A stretch of DNA of 64,000 bases, from positions 5,456,001-5,520,000 of the forward strand of contig JADJXD010000001.1 of assembly GCA_016715985.1 (NCBI GenBank), read 5' to 3'. Shown here piece by piece: positions 35,875 through 46,293 of the stretch. The DNA comes from Saprospiraceae bacterium. GTDB taxonomy: Bacteria > Bacteroidota > Bacteroidia > Chitinophagales > Saprospiraceae. The notes under the pieces were generated by a model. The model saw only the letters and a program-made list of their open reading frames with translations. It was not told where the DNA came from and made no database searches. Each line of letters opens with the position of its first letter. The first letter of the stretch is position 1. A program made the position numbers and the translations under genes.

Positions 35875-37788
35875 GTGTGCCCAGCATGGGTAATAACTTG
35901 GAGGTGAAAGTCCTCTGTGGGCTTGGTAGTAGGAACCACTAGCCAAGAGCAAGGGTGTCGTGGGTGACTGCGAATCTGAAAGAAGCTGGCGGCAAAATCT
36001 CGGCCTGACGGACAGAAACTGAATATAAGGCTTACTTAGAACGGACGAGTTTGCTAAACAAAACAAAGTCCTATACTACCCGAGTTCTAAGGAGTAAATT
36101 CAGCAGGTATATGAGATGAAGGTTATTATTCTTACCTGGGGAGATCTGTATATACGATACGGATAATTTTTTTTTAGAAGTATCAACCTACATAGTGATA
36201 TGTGGCTGAATGTACAGAAGTCAGCAGACGTCATAGTACTGGAGTGGTACGTTAGCACTACGAAAGGAAGGACAGAACGCAAAGAATCTATAAATTTTGT
36301 AATCTCATGACAGAGCGTAGAAAGCAGACAAACTTGGAGGACAAGGAATCCACAATGGAAGTAGAGATGGAATCTCAAGGTAAGTTGGGAGAGCCTAGCT
36401 ATGTTGCGGCGAGAACAGAAGGAAGAGATGAGAACAGTAAGCATCATGGACTGCTTGAGAAAATACTATCACGAGAGAATATGAATCTGGCATATTTGCG
36501 AGTGTTAGAAAATGGTGGCAGCTCGGGCATTGATAAGATGGAAGTAAGCGAAATGCTAAAATATCTTAAAGAACACGGGAGTACACTAAAAGAGCAGTTA
36601 ATGACAGGCAGGTATAAGTCACAAGCAGTAAAACGAGTGGAAATACCGAAACCGGATGGTGGGGTAAGGATGTTGGGGATACCAACAGTAATAGACCGTA
36701 TGATACAGCAAGCGATAAGCCAAGTACTGACACCGATATACGAAGAAGGATTTTCAGATAGTAGCTACGGCTTCAGACCCAATCGGAATGCACACCAAGC
36801 GATATTAAAAGCGAAGGAGTACATAGAAAGTGGTAGGAAGTATGTAGTAGATATAGATCTGGAAAAGTTCTTTGATCGGGTTAATCATGACAAATTGATG
36901 TATCTGCTATCAGAAAAGATAGGAGATAAGAGAGTACTGAAATTGATAAGAGAGTACTTAGAATCAGGAGTAATGATAGGTGGATTATATAGCAAGACGG
37001 AAGAAGGCACGCCACAAGGTGGGCCATTAAGTCCGCTGTTATCAAATGTGATATTGGATAAATTGGACAAGGAGTTAGAGCGTCGTGGTCACAAATTTTG
37101 CAGATACGCAGATGATTGTAATATCTATGTACAGACAAAACGATCAGCAGAACGAGTGATGCGAAGTGTCAGTAAATACTTGGAAGAAGAACTCCGACTG
37201 AAGGTAAATGAGAAGAAAAGTGAAACAGGCAGCCCGAAGGAACGAAAATTCTTAGGCTTTAGCTTTTATCAGAAACGAAAAGAAATAGGGGTAAGAATCC
37301 ATCCTAAATCACTCGAACGGATAAAGGAAAAGGTCAGGAAATTGACAAGTAGAAGTAATGGCATGAGTATAGAAGTAAGGATAAAGAAACTATCAAGCCT
37401 CATAGGTGGCTGGGTAAGTTACTATAAACTAGCGGACATCAAGAGTCATTGCCAAAAGTTAGACGAATGGCTGAGAAGGCGACTAAGAATGTGCTATTGG
37501 AAGAACTGGAAGCGTGTAAAGACGAAGCATGATAATCTAATAAAACTTGGCGTGCCAAATTTCAAAGCATGGGAATTTGCTAATACAAGGAAGAGTTATT
37601 GGAGAATCGCCAATAGTCCGATATTAGCGACTAGTTTGACCAACCAGTATTTCGAGAACCTTAAACTGCTCACTTTCAGCCGAGCTTACAGTAAAACTTA
37701 GTAACTTTGCGAACCGCCGTATGCCGAACGGCACGTACGGTGGTGTGAGAGGACGGTAGATAAATTAATTATCTACCTCCTACTCAAT
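35875..37788 (+). mobile_element. Group II intron, complete
   Basis: The 5' end GTGTGCCC and the first 400 bases look like the structured domains I-IV of a bacterial group II intron. The reverse transcriptase/maturase gene lies in domain IV. At the 3' end, CGAACCGCCGTATGC...GCACGTACGGTGG (about 37709-37742) is domain V. GGTAGATAA/TTATCTACC is domain VI, and the intron ends near TACTCAAT at 37788. Insertion just behind a terminator hairpin is the habit of class C introns, but the class is not settled. The boundaries are by inspection. Confidence 0.85.
36307..37701 (+). CDS. ltrA: Group II intron reverse transcriptase/maturase
   Basis: The 464-residue protein has the reverse transcriptase blocks in order: EIPKPDGGVRMLGIPTV, SSYGFRPNRNAHQA, VDIDLEKFFDRVNHD, GTPQGGPLSPLLSNV and the active site YADD at 267-270. 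The maturase domain follows (SLIGGWVSYYKLAD, NTRKSYWRIANSPIL). There is no HNH endonuclease domain, so it must use another route for second-strand priming. The frame is intact, so the intron may be active. Confidence 0.95.
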   Translation: MTERRKQTNLEDKESTMEVEMESQGKLGEPSYVAARTEGRDENSKHHGLLEKILSRENMNLAYLRVLENGGSSGIDKMEVSEMLKYLKEHGSTLKEQLMTGRYKSQAVKRVEIPKPDGGVRMLGIPTVIDRMIQQAISQVLTPIYEEGFSDSSYGFRPNRNAHQAILKAKEYIESGRKYVVDIDLEKFFDRVNHDKLMYLLSEKIGDKRVLKLIREYLESGVMIGGLYSKTEEGTPQGGPLSPLLSNVILDKLDKELERRGHKFCRYADDCNIYVQTKRSAERVMRSVSKYLEEELRLKVNEKKSETGSPKERKFLGFSFYQKRKEIGVRIHPKSLERIKEKVRKLTSRSNGMSIEVRIKKLSSLIGGWVSYYKLADIKSHCQKLDEWLRRRLRMCYWKNWKRVKTKHDNLIKLGVPNFKAWEFANTRKSYWRIANSPILATSLTNQYFENLKLLTFSRAYSKT

Positions 37789-37806
37789 TATATCTATAAT
37801 GACTTT

Positions 37807-39249
37807 TTATCGCGGAATCATATTAAACTCAACACGGCGGTTTAAGGCTCTTCCCTTCTCATTTTCATTGGTAGAAATTGGTCTTGATTCTCCATATCCT
37901 GCGAAACTCATACGACTGGAAGAAATTCCTTCTTTAATCAAAAAATCATAACAGGCTTTTGCACGCTTTTCAGAAAGCAATTGATTTGCAGGAGAGCTAC
38001 CCGTATTATCTGTATGTCCGCTGATTGTCATACTGAAATCTTTGTATCTTCTCATGATATCCGCAATCTGTCTCAGTACTGCATTCGATTCAGGTTTAAG
38101 AACAGCGCTTCCCAGTTGAAACTGAACTGCTCTCATAGCCACGTCTAATGTCTTTTTATCTTCGACCGCCATCTCCGGACAACCATTATTCGCTACAGTT
38201 CCTGGTGTTTCAGGGCATTCGTCTCTGCTGTCATCAATTCCATCACCATCTGTATCCGGGCAACCATTGTAAATTTTCAATCCCGGCTTATCAGGACATT
38301 TATCTACATCATCCGGCACTCCATCCCCATCTCTGTCTGCTATCGGGCAACCATTATTTTCTTTCAGACCTGCTACATCCGGGCACTTATCAATATCGTC
38401 CGGCACTCCATCCCCATCTCTATCGGGTGTAGGGCAACCTTTCAGAGCTTTGATACCAGCTACTTTCGGACATTCATCTTCATGATCAGGAATTCCATCT
38501 CCGTCTGTATCCGGACATCCGGCAAATTCTTTCAGACCTTTAACATCCGGACATTTATCTAAATAATCCGGAACGCCATCATCATCTTTGTCAGGACATC
38601 CATTAAATTGTCTCAGACCAAATTCATTGGGACATAAATCCAGCTCATCTACCACACCATCGTTATCACTATCTTTCATTTCAACAACCGGAAGTTCCGG
38701 CTTAGGTTCTGATCTCCCGAAAAGATAAACAAAACCCAGTCCATGTTGTAAGTTATTTCTGTTATCTGCTAAAGAATACCGGTATTCTGATTGAAAATTA
38801 AAATAAGTATTGGGTGATACTCTAAAAAACAAACCCAAACCTACGGGGATCTGGACGTTAAATTCACCTTCAAATTCCATAACACCTCCTGCACCTGCCA
38901 TTACATAAGGCTGTATTCTACTCCCTGATGTGTTAAACATATACTGGATCTGCGCATCAAGACCGGCTATAGATTTCTGTATGGTCCTGATAGAATCATT
39001 ATGAGAATTGACTACTCCATACTTGAAAGGTACAACCAGATTCAGATTACTATTGAGATTTCTGTGATAACCAATTTCGAATCCTGATTTGTAATCTTTA
39101 AATTTGGAAAACTCACCACCATTTTGTGATTGATAGTCCAGAAAAAGCTTCTTAAAAGATATTCCGGATTTCATTTCCGGATTTTGCGCTATTGCAAAAT
39201 TTACAAACAATGTAAAAATGGCTAAAAAATAAATAATACGATTTCTCAT
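37807..39249 (-). CDS. OmpA-family protein with thrombospondin type 3 repeats
   Basis: The 480-residue outer-membrane protein has a signal peptide (ending at FAIAQ), an N-terminal beta-barrel of about 170 residues, then six or so Ca-binding repeats of the type DGDGVPDDIDKCPDVAG. The C-terminal OmpA domain carries the peptidoglycan-binding motif TISGHTDNTGSSPANQLLSE and ALNRRVEF. It should tie the outer membrane to the cell wall. On the minus strand a TATTTTTG box lies at plus 39278-39285, about 29 bases upstream. Confidence 0.93.
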   Translation of the reverse strand: MRNRIIYFLAIFTLFVNFAIAQNPEMKSGISFKKLFLDYQSQNGGEFSKFKDYKSGFEIGYHRNLNSNLNLVVPFKYGVVNSHNDSIRTIQKSIAGLDAQIQYMFNTSGSRIQPYVMAGAGGVMEFEGEFNVQIPVGLGLFFRVSPNTYFNFQSEYRYSLADNRNNLQHGLGFVYLFGRSEPKPELPVVEMKDSDNDGVVDELDLCPNEFGLRQFNGCPDKDDDGVPDYLDKCPDVKGLKEFAGCPDTDGDGIPDHEDECPKVAGIKALKGCPTPDRDGDGVPDDIDKCPDVAGLKENNGCPIADRDGDGVPDDVDKCPDKPGLKIYNGCPDTDGDGIDDSRDECPETPGTVANNGCPEMAVEDKKTLDVAMRAVQFQLGSAVLKPESNAVLRQIADIMRRYKDFSMTISGHTDNTGSSPANQLLSEKRAKACYDFLIKEGISSSRMSFAGYGESRPISTNENEKGRALNRRVEFNMIPR

Positions 39250-39358
39250 GCTATATTGTTTCTGTCAGAAAATAAGGCAAAAATACATATTAAATAATTA
39301 CAATGTATAATAAATGGATAAAATATTAAAATTATTTTATATATGTAAATTACTTGTA

Positions 39359-40003
39359 TTATTGAATTCCTTTTAGAAAAGGTACAAAACGAAAATTCCC
39401 GAAAGTTTCGAATCTGAATGTGCCGTCTTCATTCTTTGTAATCTTTACCATTTGTTTAAGGTCTGATTCCCCGATCGGAATGACCATTATGCCACCCGGT
39501 TTCAGTTGATCCATTAATTTTTTCGGAATTTCGGTTGCACCGGCAGTAATCAGGATTTTATCAAATGGGGCAAATCTGGGTGCACCTTCGTATCCATCTC
39601 CATGAAGGGTCCTGATATTTCCAAAACCTATCTCGCTCAGTAACTTTTGAGTTTTTTTATATAACTGTTCGTGTCTTTCAATGGTATATACTTTCGCTTT
39701 CAGATGAGAAAGTACACAAGCCTGAAATCCGGATCCGGTACCTACTTCCAGAACAACATCCCCTTTTTTGATATCCAGTAAGTTTGTCTGGTAGGCCACT
39801 GTGTATGGTTGAGAAATAGTCTGATCCGAATCAATCGGAAAAGCCACATCCTTATAAGCCCAATCGGCAAAGGTCTTATCCAGAAAAAAATGTCTGGGAA
39901 TTTCAAGAAATGCGTTCAGAATTCTTTCATCTGTAATACCTTTCTGTTTTAATTCGTTGACCAACTGCTGGCGGAGGCCTTTATGTCTGTATGAATCTAT
40001 CAA
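39359..40003 (-). CDS. pcm: Protein-L-isoaspartate O-methyltransferase
   Basis: A 214-residue enzyme with the SAM motif VVLEVGTGSGFQACVL and the family motif SDQTISQPYTVAYQ near residue 58. It repairs isoaspartyl damage in aged proteins. Length and order are normal. Confidence 0.93.
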   Translation of the reverse strand: MIDSYRHKGLRQQLVNELKQKGITDERILNAFLEIPRHFFLDKTFADWAYKDVAFPIDSDQTISQPYTVAYQTNLLDIKKGDVVLEVGTGSGFQACVLSHLKAKVYTIERHEQLYKKTQKLLSEIGFGNIRTLHGDGYEGAPRFAPFDKILITAGATEIPKKLMDQLKPGGIMVIPIGESDLKQMVKITKNEDGTFRFETFGNFRFVPFLKGIQ

Positions 40004-40385
40004 TTGAATTATTATTTGCGCAAATATATTAAAATTTAATTTAATATATATTATGATTCAAATGAAGTGTATTTAAAATATATTATAGTTATGTAGAATT
40101 ATAACTATCAATCGCTGAAGTATCGATCTTCCCGCATAAAAAAAGTTGAAAAATTAAATTGATGTTATATTTTTTAAATTGCCACATGGCTTTAGCCTGT
40201 GGTTAACAAATTGGCTTATTATTTGGCTTTAGCCAAAAACCAGTAACATTTTGGCTAAAGCCGTAAGGTAGTTAAAATATTACACCACTGGCTAAAGCCA
40301 GTAGCAATTGAATATTTAAGAATTGATTAAGTCAAAGCATTTTTTATAATGACCTGAATTTTACTAAGGATACTTTATTTTTATT
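40004..40385. repeat. Intergenic DNA with TGGCTTTAGCC/GGCTAAAGCCA palindromes
   Basis: Three related hairpins built on GGCTTTAGCC and its complement lie at about 40180-40310, a REP-like cluster. No gene is seen. Confidence 0.65.
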
Positions 40386-41624
40386 TCAGGAAATTATTTT
40401 TGCACTACATTCGCCGAATCCGATCCTTATTTCACCATTTTCACAATATCCTGTCATAATCACGGTGTCTCCGTCTTGAATAAATTTTCTTTCCGTTTCA
40501 TCCGGCATTTGTATCGGTTTGGTACCTTTCCAGGCAATTTCGAGCATGGATCCGTATGAATCCGAATCTTTGCCACTAATAGTTCCTGAAGCCATCAAGT
40601 CACCAACTCTTACATTACAGCCGTTGACAGTATGATGAGCCAATTGCTGACACATATTCCAGTACATGTATTTAAAGTTGGAAACTGAAACAGTTTTACT
40701 TGCTCCATTTTCAGTTTGAATATCAACCTGCAAATGAATATCATAATTTTTTTTACCTTCAAATTGCAAATAAGGTAAAACATCCGGATTTTGCACAGGA
40801 CTTTCTACTCTGAATGGCTCAAGTGCTTCCAGCGTAATAATCCATGGAGAAACGGTAGAAGCAAAATTTTTGGCAAGAAATGGTCCTAGCGGAACGTACT
40901 CCCATTTCTGAATATCTCGGGCTGACCAATCGTTAAAAAGCATCAATCCAAAAATGTAATCCTCTGCCTCTTCTATTTTTACACTTTCGCCCATCGCTGA
41001 TTCTTTACCAATTACAAATGCCATTTCCAGTTCGAAATCCAATTGTTTGGTAGGCCCGAAAACCGGTTTTTCTGCTCCATCCGGAAAAGTCTGACCGGAT
41101 GGTCTTTTCACTGGTACGCCGGATGGAATAATGGAAGAAGCTCTTCCGTGATATCCTACAGGAAGATGCAGCCAATTAGGTAATAAAGCATTTGCCGGAT
41201 CTCGAAACATGACTCCAACATTTGTAGCGTGCTCTCTACTGGAATAAAAATCCGTATAATCTCCGATGTGAATAGGTAATAACATTTGGACTTCTTCAAT
41301 CCTGTACCATAGCAAGGATGATTTGAAAATTTCATTATCCAGATATCCACCTACAGATAAAGCATCCATCAAAATTTCTCTTACTCTTCGGGTGATTGGT
41401 TTACCCAAACTGATAAAATCATTCAAATATCTTTTTTCAAATATAGATTCAGGTAAATCAAGATCACCAAAAACATCAAAATTTCTGCAAATCTGCAAAT
41501 CTACAATTGTATCCCCGACTCTGGTACAAGCTGAAATATAATCCCCAATCTGAAAAACTCCAAATGGTATATTATGAATACTAAAATCACTATTTCCTTT
41601 AACTTCTATAAAACTTGTTCTCAT
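40386..41624 (-). CDS. fahA: Fumarylacetoacetase
   Basis: The start at 41624 (MRTSFIEVKGNSDFSIHN) gives 412 residues, the family norm; the frame extends to 41747, but that part runs into the upstream peptidase. Motifs include LPVGYHGRASSIIPSG, QLDFELEMAFVIGKES, FNDWSARDIQKWEYVPLGPF and GTISGKDSDSYGSMLE. It cleaves fumarylacetoacetate, the last step of tyrosine breakdown. Confidence 0.93.
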   Translation of the reverse strand: MRTSFIEVKGNSDFSIHNIPFGVFQIGDYISACTRVGDTIVDLQICRNFDVFGDLDLPESIFEKRYLNDFISLGKPITRRVREILMDALSVGGYLDNEIFKSSLLWYRIEEVQMLLPIHIGDYTDFYSSREHATNVGVMFRDPANALLPNWLHLPVGYHGRASSIIPSGVPVKRPSGQTFPDGAEKPVFGPTKQLDFELEMAFVIGKESAMGESVKIEEAEDYIFGLMLFNDWSARDIQKWEYVPLGPFLAKNFASTVSPWIITLEALEPFRVESPVQNPDVLPYLQFEGKKNYDIHLQVDIQTENGASKTVSVSNFKYMYWNMCQQLAHHTVNGCNVRVGDLMASGTISGKDSDSYGSMLEIAWKGTKPIQMPDETERKFIQDGDTVIMTGYCENGEIRIGFGECSAKIIS

Positions 41625-41634
41625 TGTATGAATT

Positions 41635-44142
41635 TTAGAAAAATAATGCATTACCAAATAATAATAACCCTCTGTCCCAAAACCCTCTGAATAAGGGGTT
41701 GTCAACCATATAATAGATATTTCCTTTCCCCTTCGATCTGTGAGCAAAAGTTACAGTGCCTTCCAACTTAGGCTTAAAACCTGCTCCAATAAACCCATAA
41801 CTTGTAAATGAAGCCGGAATATGTATAATATTATGACAATCCTTTTGTAATTTGTAATGAGATTGTGATGTTTTGAGACTATAGTAAGATTTTGTCATGC
41901 CAAAACCTAAAGGATGACTATCATCCACCACATTTTTTACAATCGCTCCGGCTGTACCACTACTGATATATCTTCTCTCGAAACTTTCAAAACTAAATTC
42001 CCTTGCTTTCAGAGAAATTTCAGTATTTTCCTTTTCAGCCAGGTTTTTTTCTTCATCAGTGGCATATTTTGTTAAGCCAAGACCTTCTTTCGACGAAAGT
42101 ATATCTATAGATTGTTCCAATGCAATTAATTTGCCACCCGCTTGTACCCAGTCCGAAATCATATCTAATTCTTTTTCAGTAAATTCATACCGCCCTCCGG
42201 GTAAAATAAACGTATTATAATCACTCAACACAGTTTTGGAAATATCTTTCTTTTCAAGAATACTGATCGGATATTGTATCACATTATCAAAGTAGTGCCA
42301 GATTTCACCAACACCGGTCGGATCTGTCCCTTCACCACTTATTGTCAATACTCTAGGCTTATTCATCAAAGAATAACTATAACCTCCCAGATCTCCACCA
42401 TCTGTAGAAAAGCCCGTTGAAAGACAAAACCACTCTCCTTTTCCAAACAAAATCTGCTGAATTACCTTATCAAAATCTACTTTTCTGGGGTTATCTCCCT
42501 TCAAAACCACAGCAGAACCTTTTGTAATCAGTTTATCGCCGAATTTTACATCTTTGACTGCATATCTCACTTTATAACCTGCTTCCAGAATTTGAGCAAC
42601 TGTCTGTACTGCTGACAAATCTCCCCACTTTATAACATATGCATAAGCATTTGAATCACAAGAGTATGAAATTAGTTCTTTAGCATCTTTGTCTGTTTCT
42701 ATGTTAATCATCGATGTCAGTGCGTAACAATCTACACCATAAGCCAACGGCAATGACCATGATGTAATATCATACGTCAATGAATCAGATAATACCGGTG
42801 ACTCTTCCATCAGAATCTGTAGAAGGACAGATCTGGGCTGGTTGGCCTGTATCACTAAATCACCTTGCATAACTTCAGCATTCTGATTTTTCTGACTCTG
42901 GTAATGGTAAGCATTGGTTTTCAGATTGACTTTACTATATTCATATTGAATACCGGCTTTATCGAAAAGTTCGGCAATTCTTTTAGTGGCGGCACCGGAT
43001 TTAAGTATAAAAGTTTTGAATTTTCCGGGAGGATTCGTTGCACTGCTTTTAAAATATTCTTTAAAATTCTGTATTAGCTCCTGTGATCGCACAGATGCAG
43101 TTTCAATAGTTGACAAAGCGACTATTGTATTATTTTCAATTTTGGTTTTTACCGTCAAAGTATCGCCATTGGCCAATAATATAGACCTGCCTGACCTGGA
43201 ATTTCCGGCTTGTTCATAAGTCATACCTACAGCACCATTATAAGTGGGATATGTGTCACCATAACTTGGGTAAAACAAATCAAATACTTCTCGGGTCCAG
43301 TAAAGGAGTCCTTTTGCATCAAAGTACTTTGCGTGATTCTTACCTATTTCTGTTTGAAAAGATCGTTGAAAATTTGAAATATATTTATGAAAAGGTTCTG
43401 CTGCCGGAGCAAAGTAATAATTTGAATTATATCCCATCTCATGGAAATCTGCGTGAACATGCGGCATCCATTGATTATAGATTTTTATTCTTTGTTGTGT
43501 TTCTGTCTGAGTCTGCCATGCCCAATCTCTGTTCAGATCAAAAATATAATGATTGTACCTGCCTGTTGGCCAGGGTTCGTAATGTTCTCTGTCAGAATGA
43601 TCAGGATGCAGCATTTTTCCGGAAATTCTGTTAATCCAGTGCGTATATCTGCTGTTTCCATCCGGATTTAAATTCGGATCAATGATAATCACAGAATTTT
43701 CCAACCATCCCTGAATGTCTTTTTTATCACTTTGGAGTAATTCATATACAATATTCGGAACACTCTCAGACGCTCCTGCTTCATTGCCATGTACTCCAAA
43801 ACTCATCCATACAATTGCTTTATCAATAAGTTGTTCAGGCTTCGTAGGATTTAAACCGATATTATACAAATTAGTATTGCGGATTAATTCAATATTCTGA
43901 AGGTTGGATGGGGAAGAAATGTACAATAATTGGAGTGGTCTGTCTTCTGTAGTTAATCCATATTGGACAATATCCAATTTGTCTGAATTCTGAGACAGAT
44001 AATTCAGGTATTCATTGACTTTGTACTCAGGTGTATATTGAATACCATAATTTTTAAAGAATGTTTCCGGTGAAGTAAGCTTATTTTGAGCTGTAAGTGC
44101 AAATGCAAAAACTATAAATGATAATGAAAAGAAATATCGCAT
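41635..44142 (-). CDS. Secreted M14-family zinc carboxypeptidase
   Basis: The 835-residue protein has a signal peptide (ending FALTAQ) and the M14 zinc site HGNE (H118-E121 in FGVHGNEAGASE), with the third ligand in HVHADFHEMGYNSN. A long C-terminal part includes ISGEGTDPTGVGEIWHYFD and an LPGGRYEF segment like a glutamine amidotransferase-type fold. It acts outside the inner membrane; substrate unknown. A hexamer repeat lies just upstream of its start. Confidence 0.88.
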   Translation of the reverse strand: MRYFFSLSFIVFAFALTAQNKLTSPETFFKNYGIQYTPEYKVNEYLNYLSQNSDKLDIVQYGLTTEDRPLQLLYISSPSNLQNIELIRNTNLYNIGLNPTKPEQLIDKAIVWMSFGVHGNEAGASESVPNIVYELLQSDKKDIQGWLENSVIIIDPNLNPDGNSRYTHWINRISGKMLHPDHSDREHYEPWPTGRYNHYIFDLNRDWAWQTQTETQQRIKIYNQWMPHVHADFHEMGYNSNYYFAPAAEPFHKYISNFQRSFQTEIGKNHAKYFDAKGLLYWTREVFDLFYPSYGDTYPTYNGAVGMTYEQAGNSRSGRSILLANGDTLTVKTKIENNTIVALSTIETASVRSQELIQNFKEYFKSSATNPPGKFKTFILKSGAATKRIAELFDKAGIQYEYSKVNLKTNAYHYQSQKNQNAEVMQGDLVIQANQPRSVLLQILMEESPVLSDSLTYDITSWSLPLAYGVDCYALTSMINIETDKDAKELISYSCDSNAYAYVIKWGDLSAVQTVAQILEAGYKVRYAVKDVKFGDKLITKGSAVVLKGDNPRKVDFDKVIQQILFGKGEWFCLSTGFSTDGGDLGGYSYSLMNKPRVLTISGEGTDPTGVGEIWHYFDNVIQYPISILEKKDISKTVLSDYNTFILPGGRYEFTEKELDMISDWVQAGGKLIALEQSIDILSSKEGLGLTKYATDEEKNLAEKENTEISLKAREFSFESFERRYISSGTAGAIVKNVVDDSHPLGFGMTKSYYSLKTSQSHYKLQKDCHNIIHIPASFTSYGFIGAGFKPKLEGTVTFAHRSKGKGNIYYMVDNPLFRGFWDRGLLLFGNALFF

Positions 44143-44145
44143 GAG

Positions 44146-44250
44146 CTAAGGTTAAGGTTAAGATTGAGATTTAGGTTAATGTTGAGATTAAGATTAAGAT
44201 TAAGATTAAGATTAAGATTGAGATTAAGATTGAGATTGAGATTGAGAACA
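44146..44250. repeat. Hexanucleotide tandem repeat (AGATTA/AGATTG)
   Basis: About 15 imperfect six-base units run between the divergent M14 peptidase and pepT genes, starting three bases before the M14 start codon. A 60-codon open frame (many LN repeats) is a by-product. Confidence 0.85.
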
Positions 44251-44417
44251 AGAACCAAAAATGCAAAAGTAACTAAATCCATGATTTCAAACATGGTCAG
44301 TTCTCTAATTTATTTATTCAATGAGATTCGTAACAGAACTGCGGTTTTTACAACAATAGTTCCAATCATTTTCTTAAATTTATAAGAATCTCTTTACCTT
44401 CGTCAAAAATATTAATC

Positions 44418-45653
44418 ATGCAATACACCGTTGAAGAACGATTTCTTAAATACGTAAAAATTGACACCCAAGCCGACCCAATGTCAGACAGCTTTCCTTC
44501 TACACTAAAACAGAAAAATCTGACAGCTATTATACTGAAAGAGTTGGATGATATGGGGATCAAGGCAGAAACCAATGAAGCGGGGTATGTTTATGCTACA
44601 TTTCCTTCCAATTCGGATTCAAAAACACAAAAAGTATTCTTTTGTGCGCATTTGGATACAGCTCCTGATTGCAGCGGAACGGATGTTAAACCTATCGTAC
44701 ATCGCAATTATCAGGGACAACCTATCATACTTCCGGATGATACAACACAAGTGATAGACACTGAAAAATATCCGAATCTGGCGCAAAAAACAGGACATGA
44801 TATTATTACAGCCAGTGGATTGACTTTGCTGGGAAGTGACGACAAATCAGGGGTAGCTATTATTATGGATGCCATTTATCAATTAAAAAATAATCCAAAT
44901 CTGCCGCATGGTGATGTGAAAATATTATTTACCACGGACGAAGAAGTAGGAAAAGGTGTGGCGAAAGTAGATCTCAGGAAATTAGATGCAGATTTTGGTT
45001 ATACACTTGATTCGGGAGATTTAGGATGTTTTGAGTCAGAAAATTTCTCTGCTAATGCATTAAAACTTATCATTCACGGGGTAAGTGCTCATCCGGGATA
45101 CGCAAAAGGCAAAATGGAAAATTCCATCAAAATAGCTTCAGAAATTGTTTCCAGATTACCAAGACTCACTCTCAGCCCGGAATCTACTGAAGAAAAGGAA
45201 GGCTTTATCCACCCCAACAAAATCAGTGGCTCTTTGGAACAATCAGAAGTTGACTTTATTTTACGCGATTTTGAAACGAGTAAGCTCGATGAGTATGCGC
45301 AATTGATTGAAAGAACTGCTCAGGAAGTTTTGTTGGATTATCCGGGTTCTTCATTTGAAATACAAGTGAGACACCAATACCGAAATATGAAGGATGTTTT
45401 GGACAAAAATCCGCATGTAGCCAAATATGCATTGGATGCAATGGCCAATCTGAAAATTCCGATAACCAACGGAAGTATACGTGGCGGTACAGACGGTGCC
45501 ACATTATCGCATATGGGACTTCCCTGCCCCAACCTGTTTGCCGGCGAACAAGCCATCCATTCCAAACATGAGTGGGTATCTGTTCAGGATATGCAAAAAG
45601 CGGTCGATACGATTATAGAAATTTGTCGATTGGTCGCTTTGGACACAAAATAA
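44418..45653 (+). CDS. pepT: Peptidase T (tripeptidase)
   Basis: The 411-residue M20 metallopeptidase has FFCAHLDTAPD, the metal-binding GSDDKSGVAIIMDA, FTTDEEVGKGV and IRGGTDGATLSHMGLPCPN. It releases the N-terminal residue of tripeptides in the cytoplasm. Confidence 0.95.
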   Translation: MQYTVEERFLKYVKIDTQADPMSDSFPSTLKQKNLTAIILKELDDMGIKAETNEAGYVYATFPSNSDSKTQKVFFCAHLDTAPDCSGTDVKPIVHRNYQGQPIILPDDTTQVIDTEKYPNLAQKTGHDIITASGLTLLGSDDKSGVAIIMDAIYQLKNNPNLPHGDVKILFTTDEEVGKGVAKVDLRKLDADFGYTLDSGDLGCFESENFSANALKLIIHGVSAHPGYAKGKMENSIKIASEIVSRLPRLTLSPESTEEKEGFIHPNKISGSLEQSEVDFILRDFETSKLDEYAQLIERTAQEVLLDYPGSSFEIQVRHQYRNMKDVLDKNPHVAKYALDAMANLKIPITNGSIRGGTDGATLSHMGLPCPNLFAGEQAIHSKHEWVSVQDMQKAVDTIIEICRLVALDTK

Positions 45654-45657
45654 GATT

Positions 45658-46293
45658 ATGTCAAGAGTAATTCCATTATTTCCATTGAGTATGGTGGTAT
45701 TTCCTGGCGAAGAGTTGAACCTCCACATTTTTGAACCCAGATATAAACAACTGATACACGATTGTAAAAATAATGGCATCCGTTTTGGCATACCCCCCTA
45801 TTTTGAAGGGCATGAATTAAAATACGGCACTGAAATGGAGCTTGTGTCTATCGAAAAAGAATATGCCGATGGTAAGATGGATATACGGACGATTGCAAAA
45901 GGATGGTTTGAAATAAAAACATTTTATCGCAAATTGGACCACAAACTTTATCCGGGAGGAAAAATCAAAGATAAAGAATGGGACCAGATAGCAGATCCTG
46001 TTTACAGCAGACTGATTGTTTCTTTAATACAAGATCTCTACAGGATCATGAAAATAGATAACATAAAGATCCCCGAAGCTGAAAGGTTTAAAAGCTTTAT
46101 GCTGGGTCATAAAATCGGTTTTAATATTGATCAGGAACTGGAGTTTTTGACCATTCCTTCAGAAATAGAAAGACAATTGTACATAATCTCTCATTTAGAA
46201 CAGTTGATACCTGTCGTCCAACAAGCAGAAGAATTAAGAAAAAGAGCAGAATTGAATGGTCATTTTCAAAACCCGTTCACACCGGAATTTTAG
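45658..46293 (+). CDS. Lon N-terminal (substrate-binding) domain protein
   Basis: A 211-residue protein starting with VIPLFPLSMVVFPGEELNLHIFEPRYKQ, the PUA-like N-terminal domain of Lon. There is no ATPase or protease part. Stand-alone forms are common; function unclear. It starts four bases after pepT and its stop overlaps the convergent PorV-like gene by four bases. Confidence 0.88.
   Translation: MSRVIPLFPLSMVVFPGEELNLHIFEPRYKQLIHDCKNNGIRFGIPPYFEGHELKYGTEMELVSIEKEYADGKMDIRTIAKGWFEIKTFYRKLDHKLYPGGKIKDKEWDQIADPVYSRLIVSLIQDLYRIMKIDNIKIPEAERFKSFMLGHKIGFNIDQELEFLTIPSEIERQLYIISHLEQLIPVVQQAEELRKRAELNGHFQNPFTPEF

Noticed and set aside
44112..44294. Minus-strand frame of many LN repeats
   Set aside because: By-product of the hexanucleotide tract.
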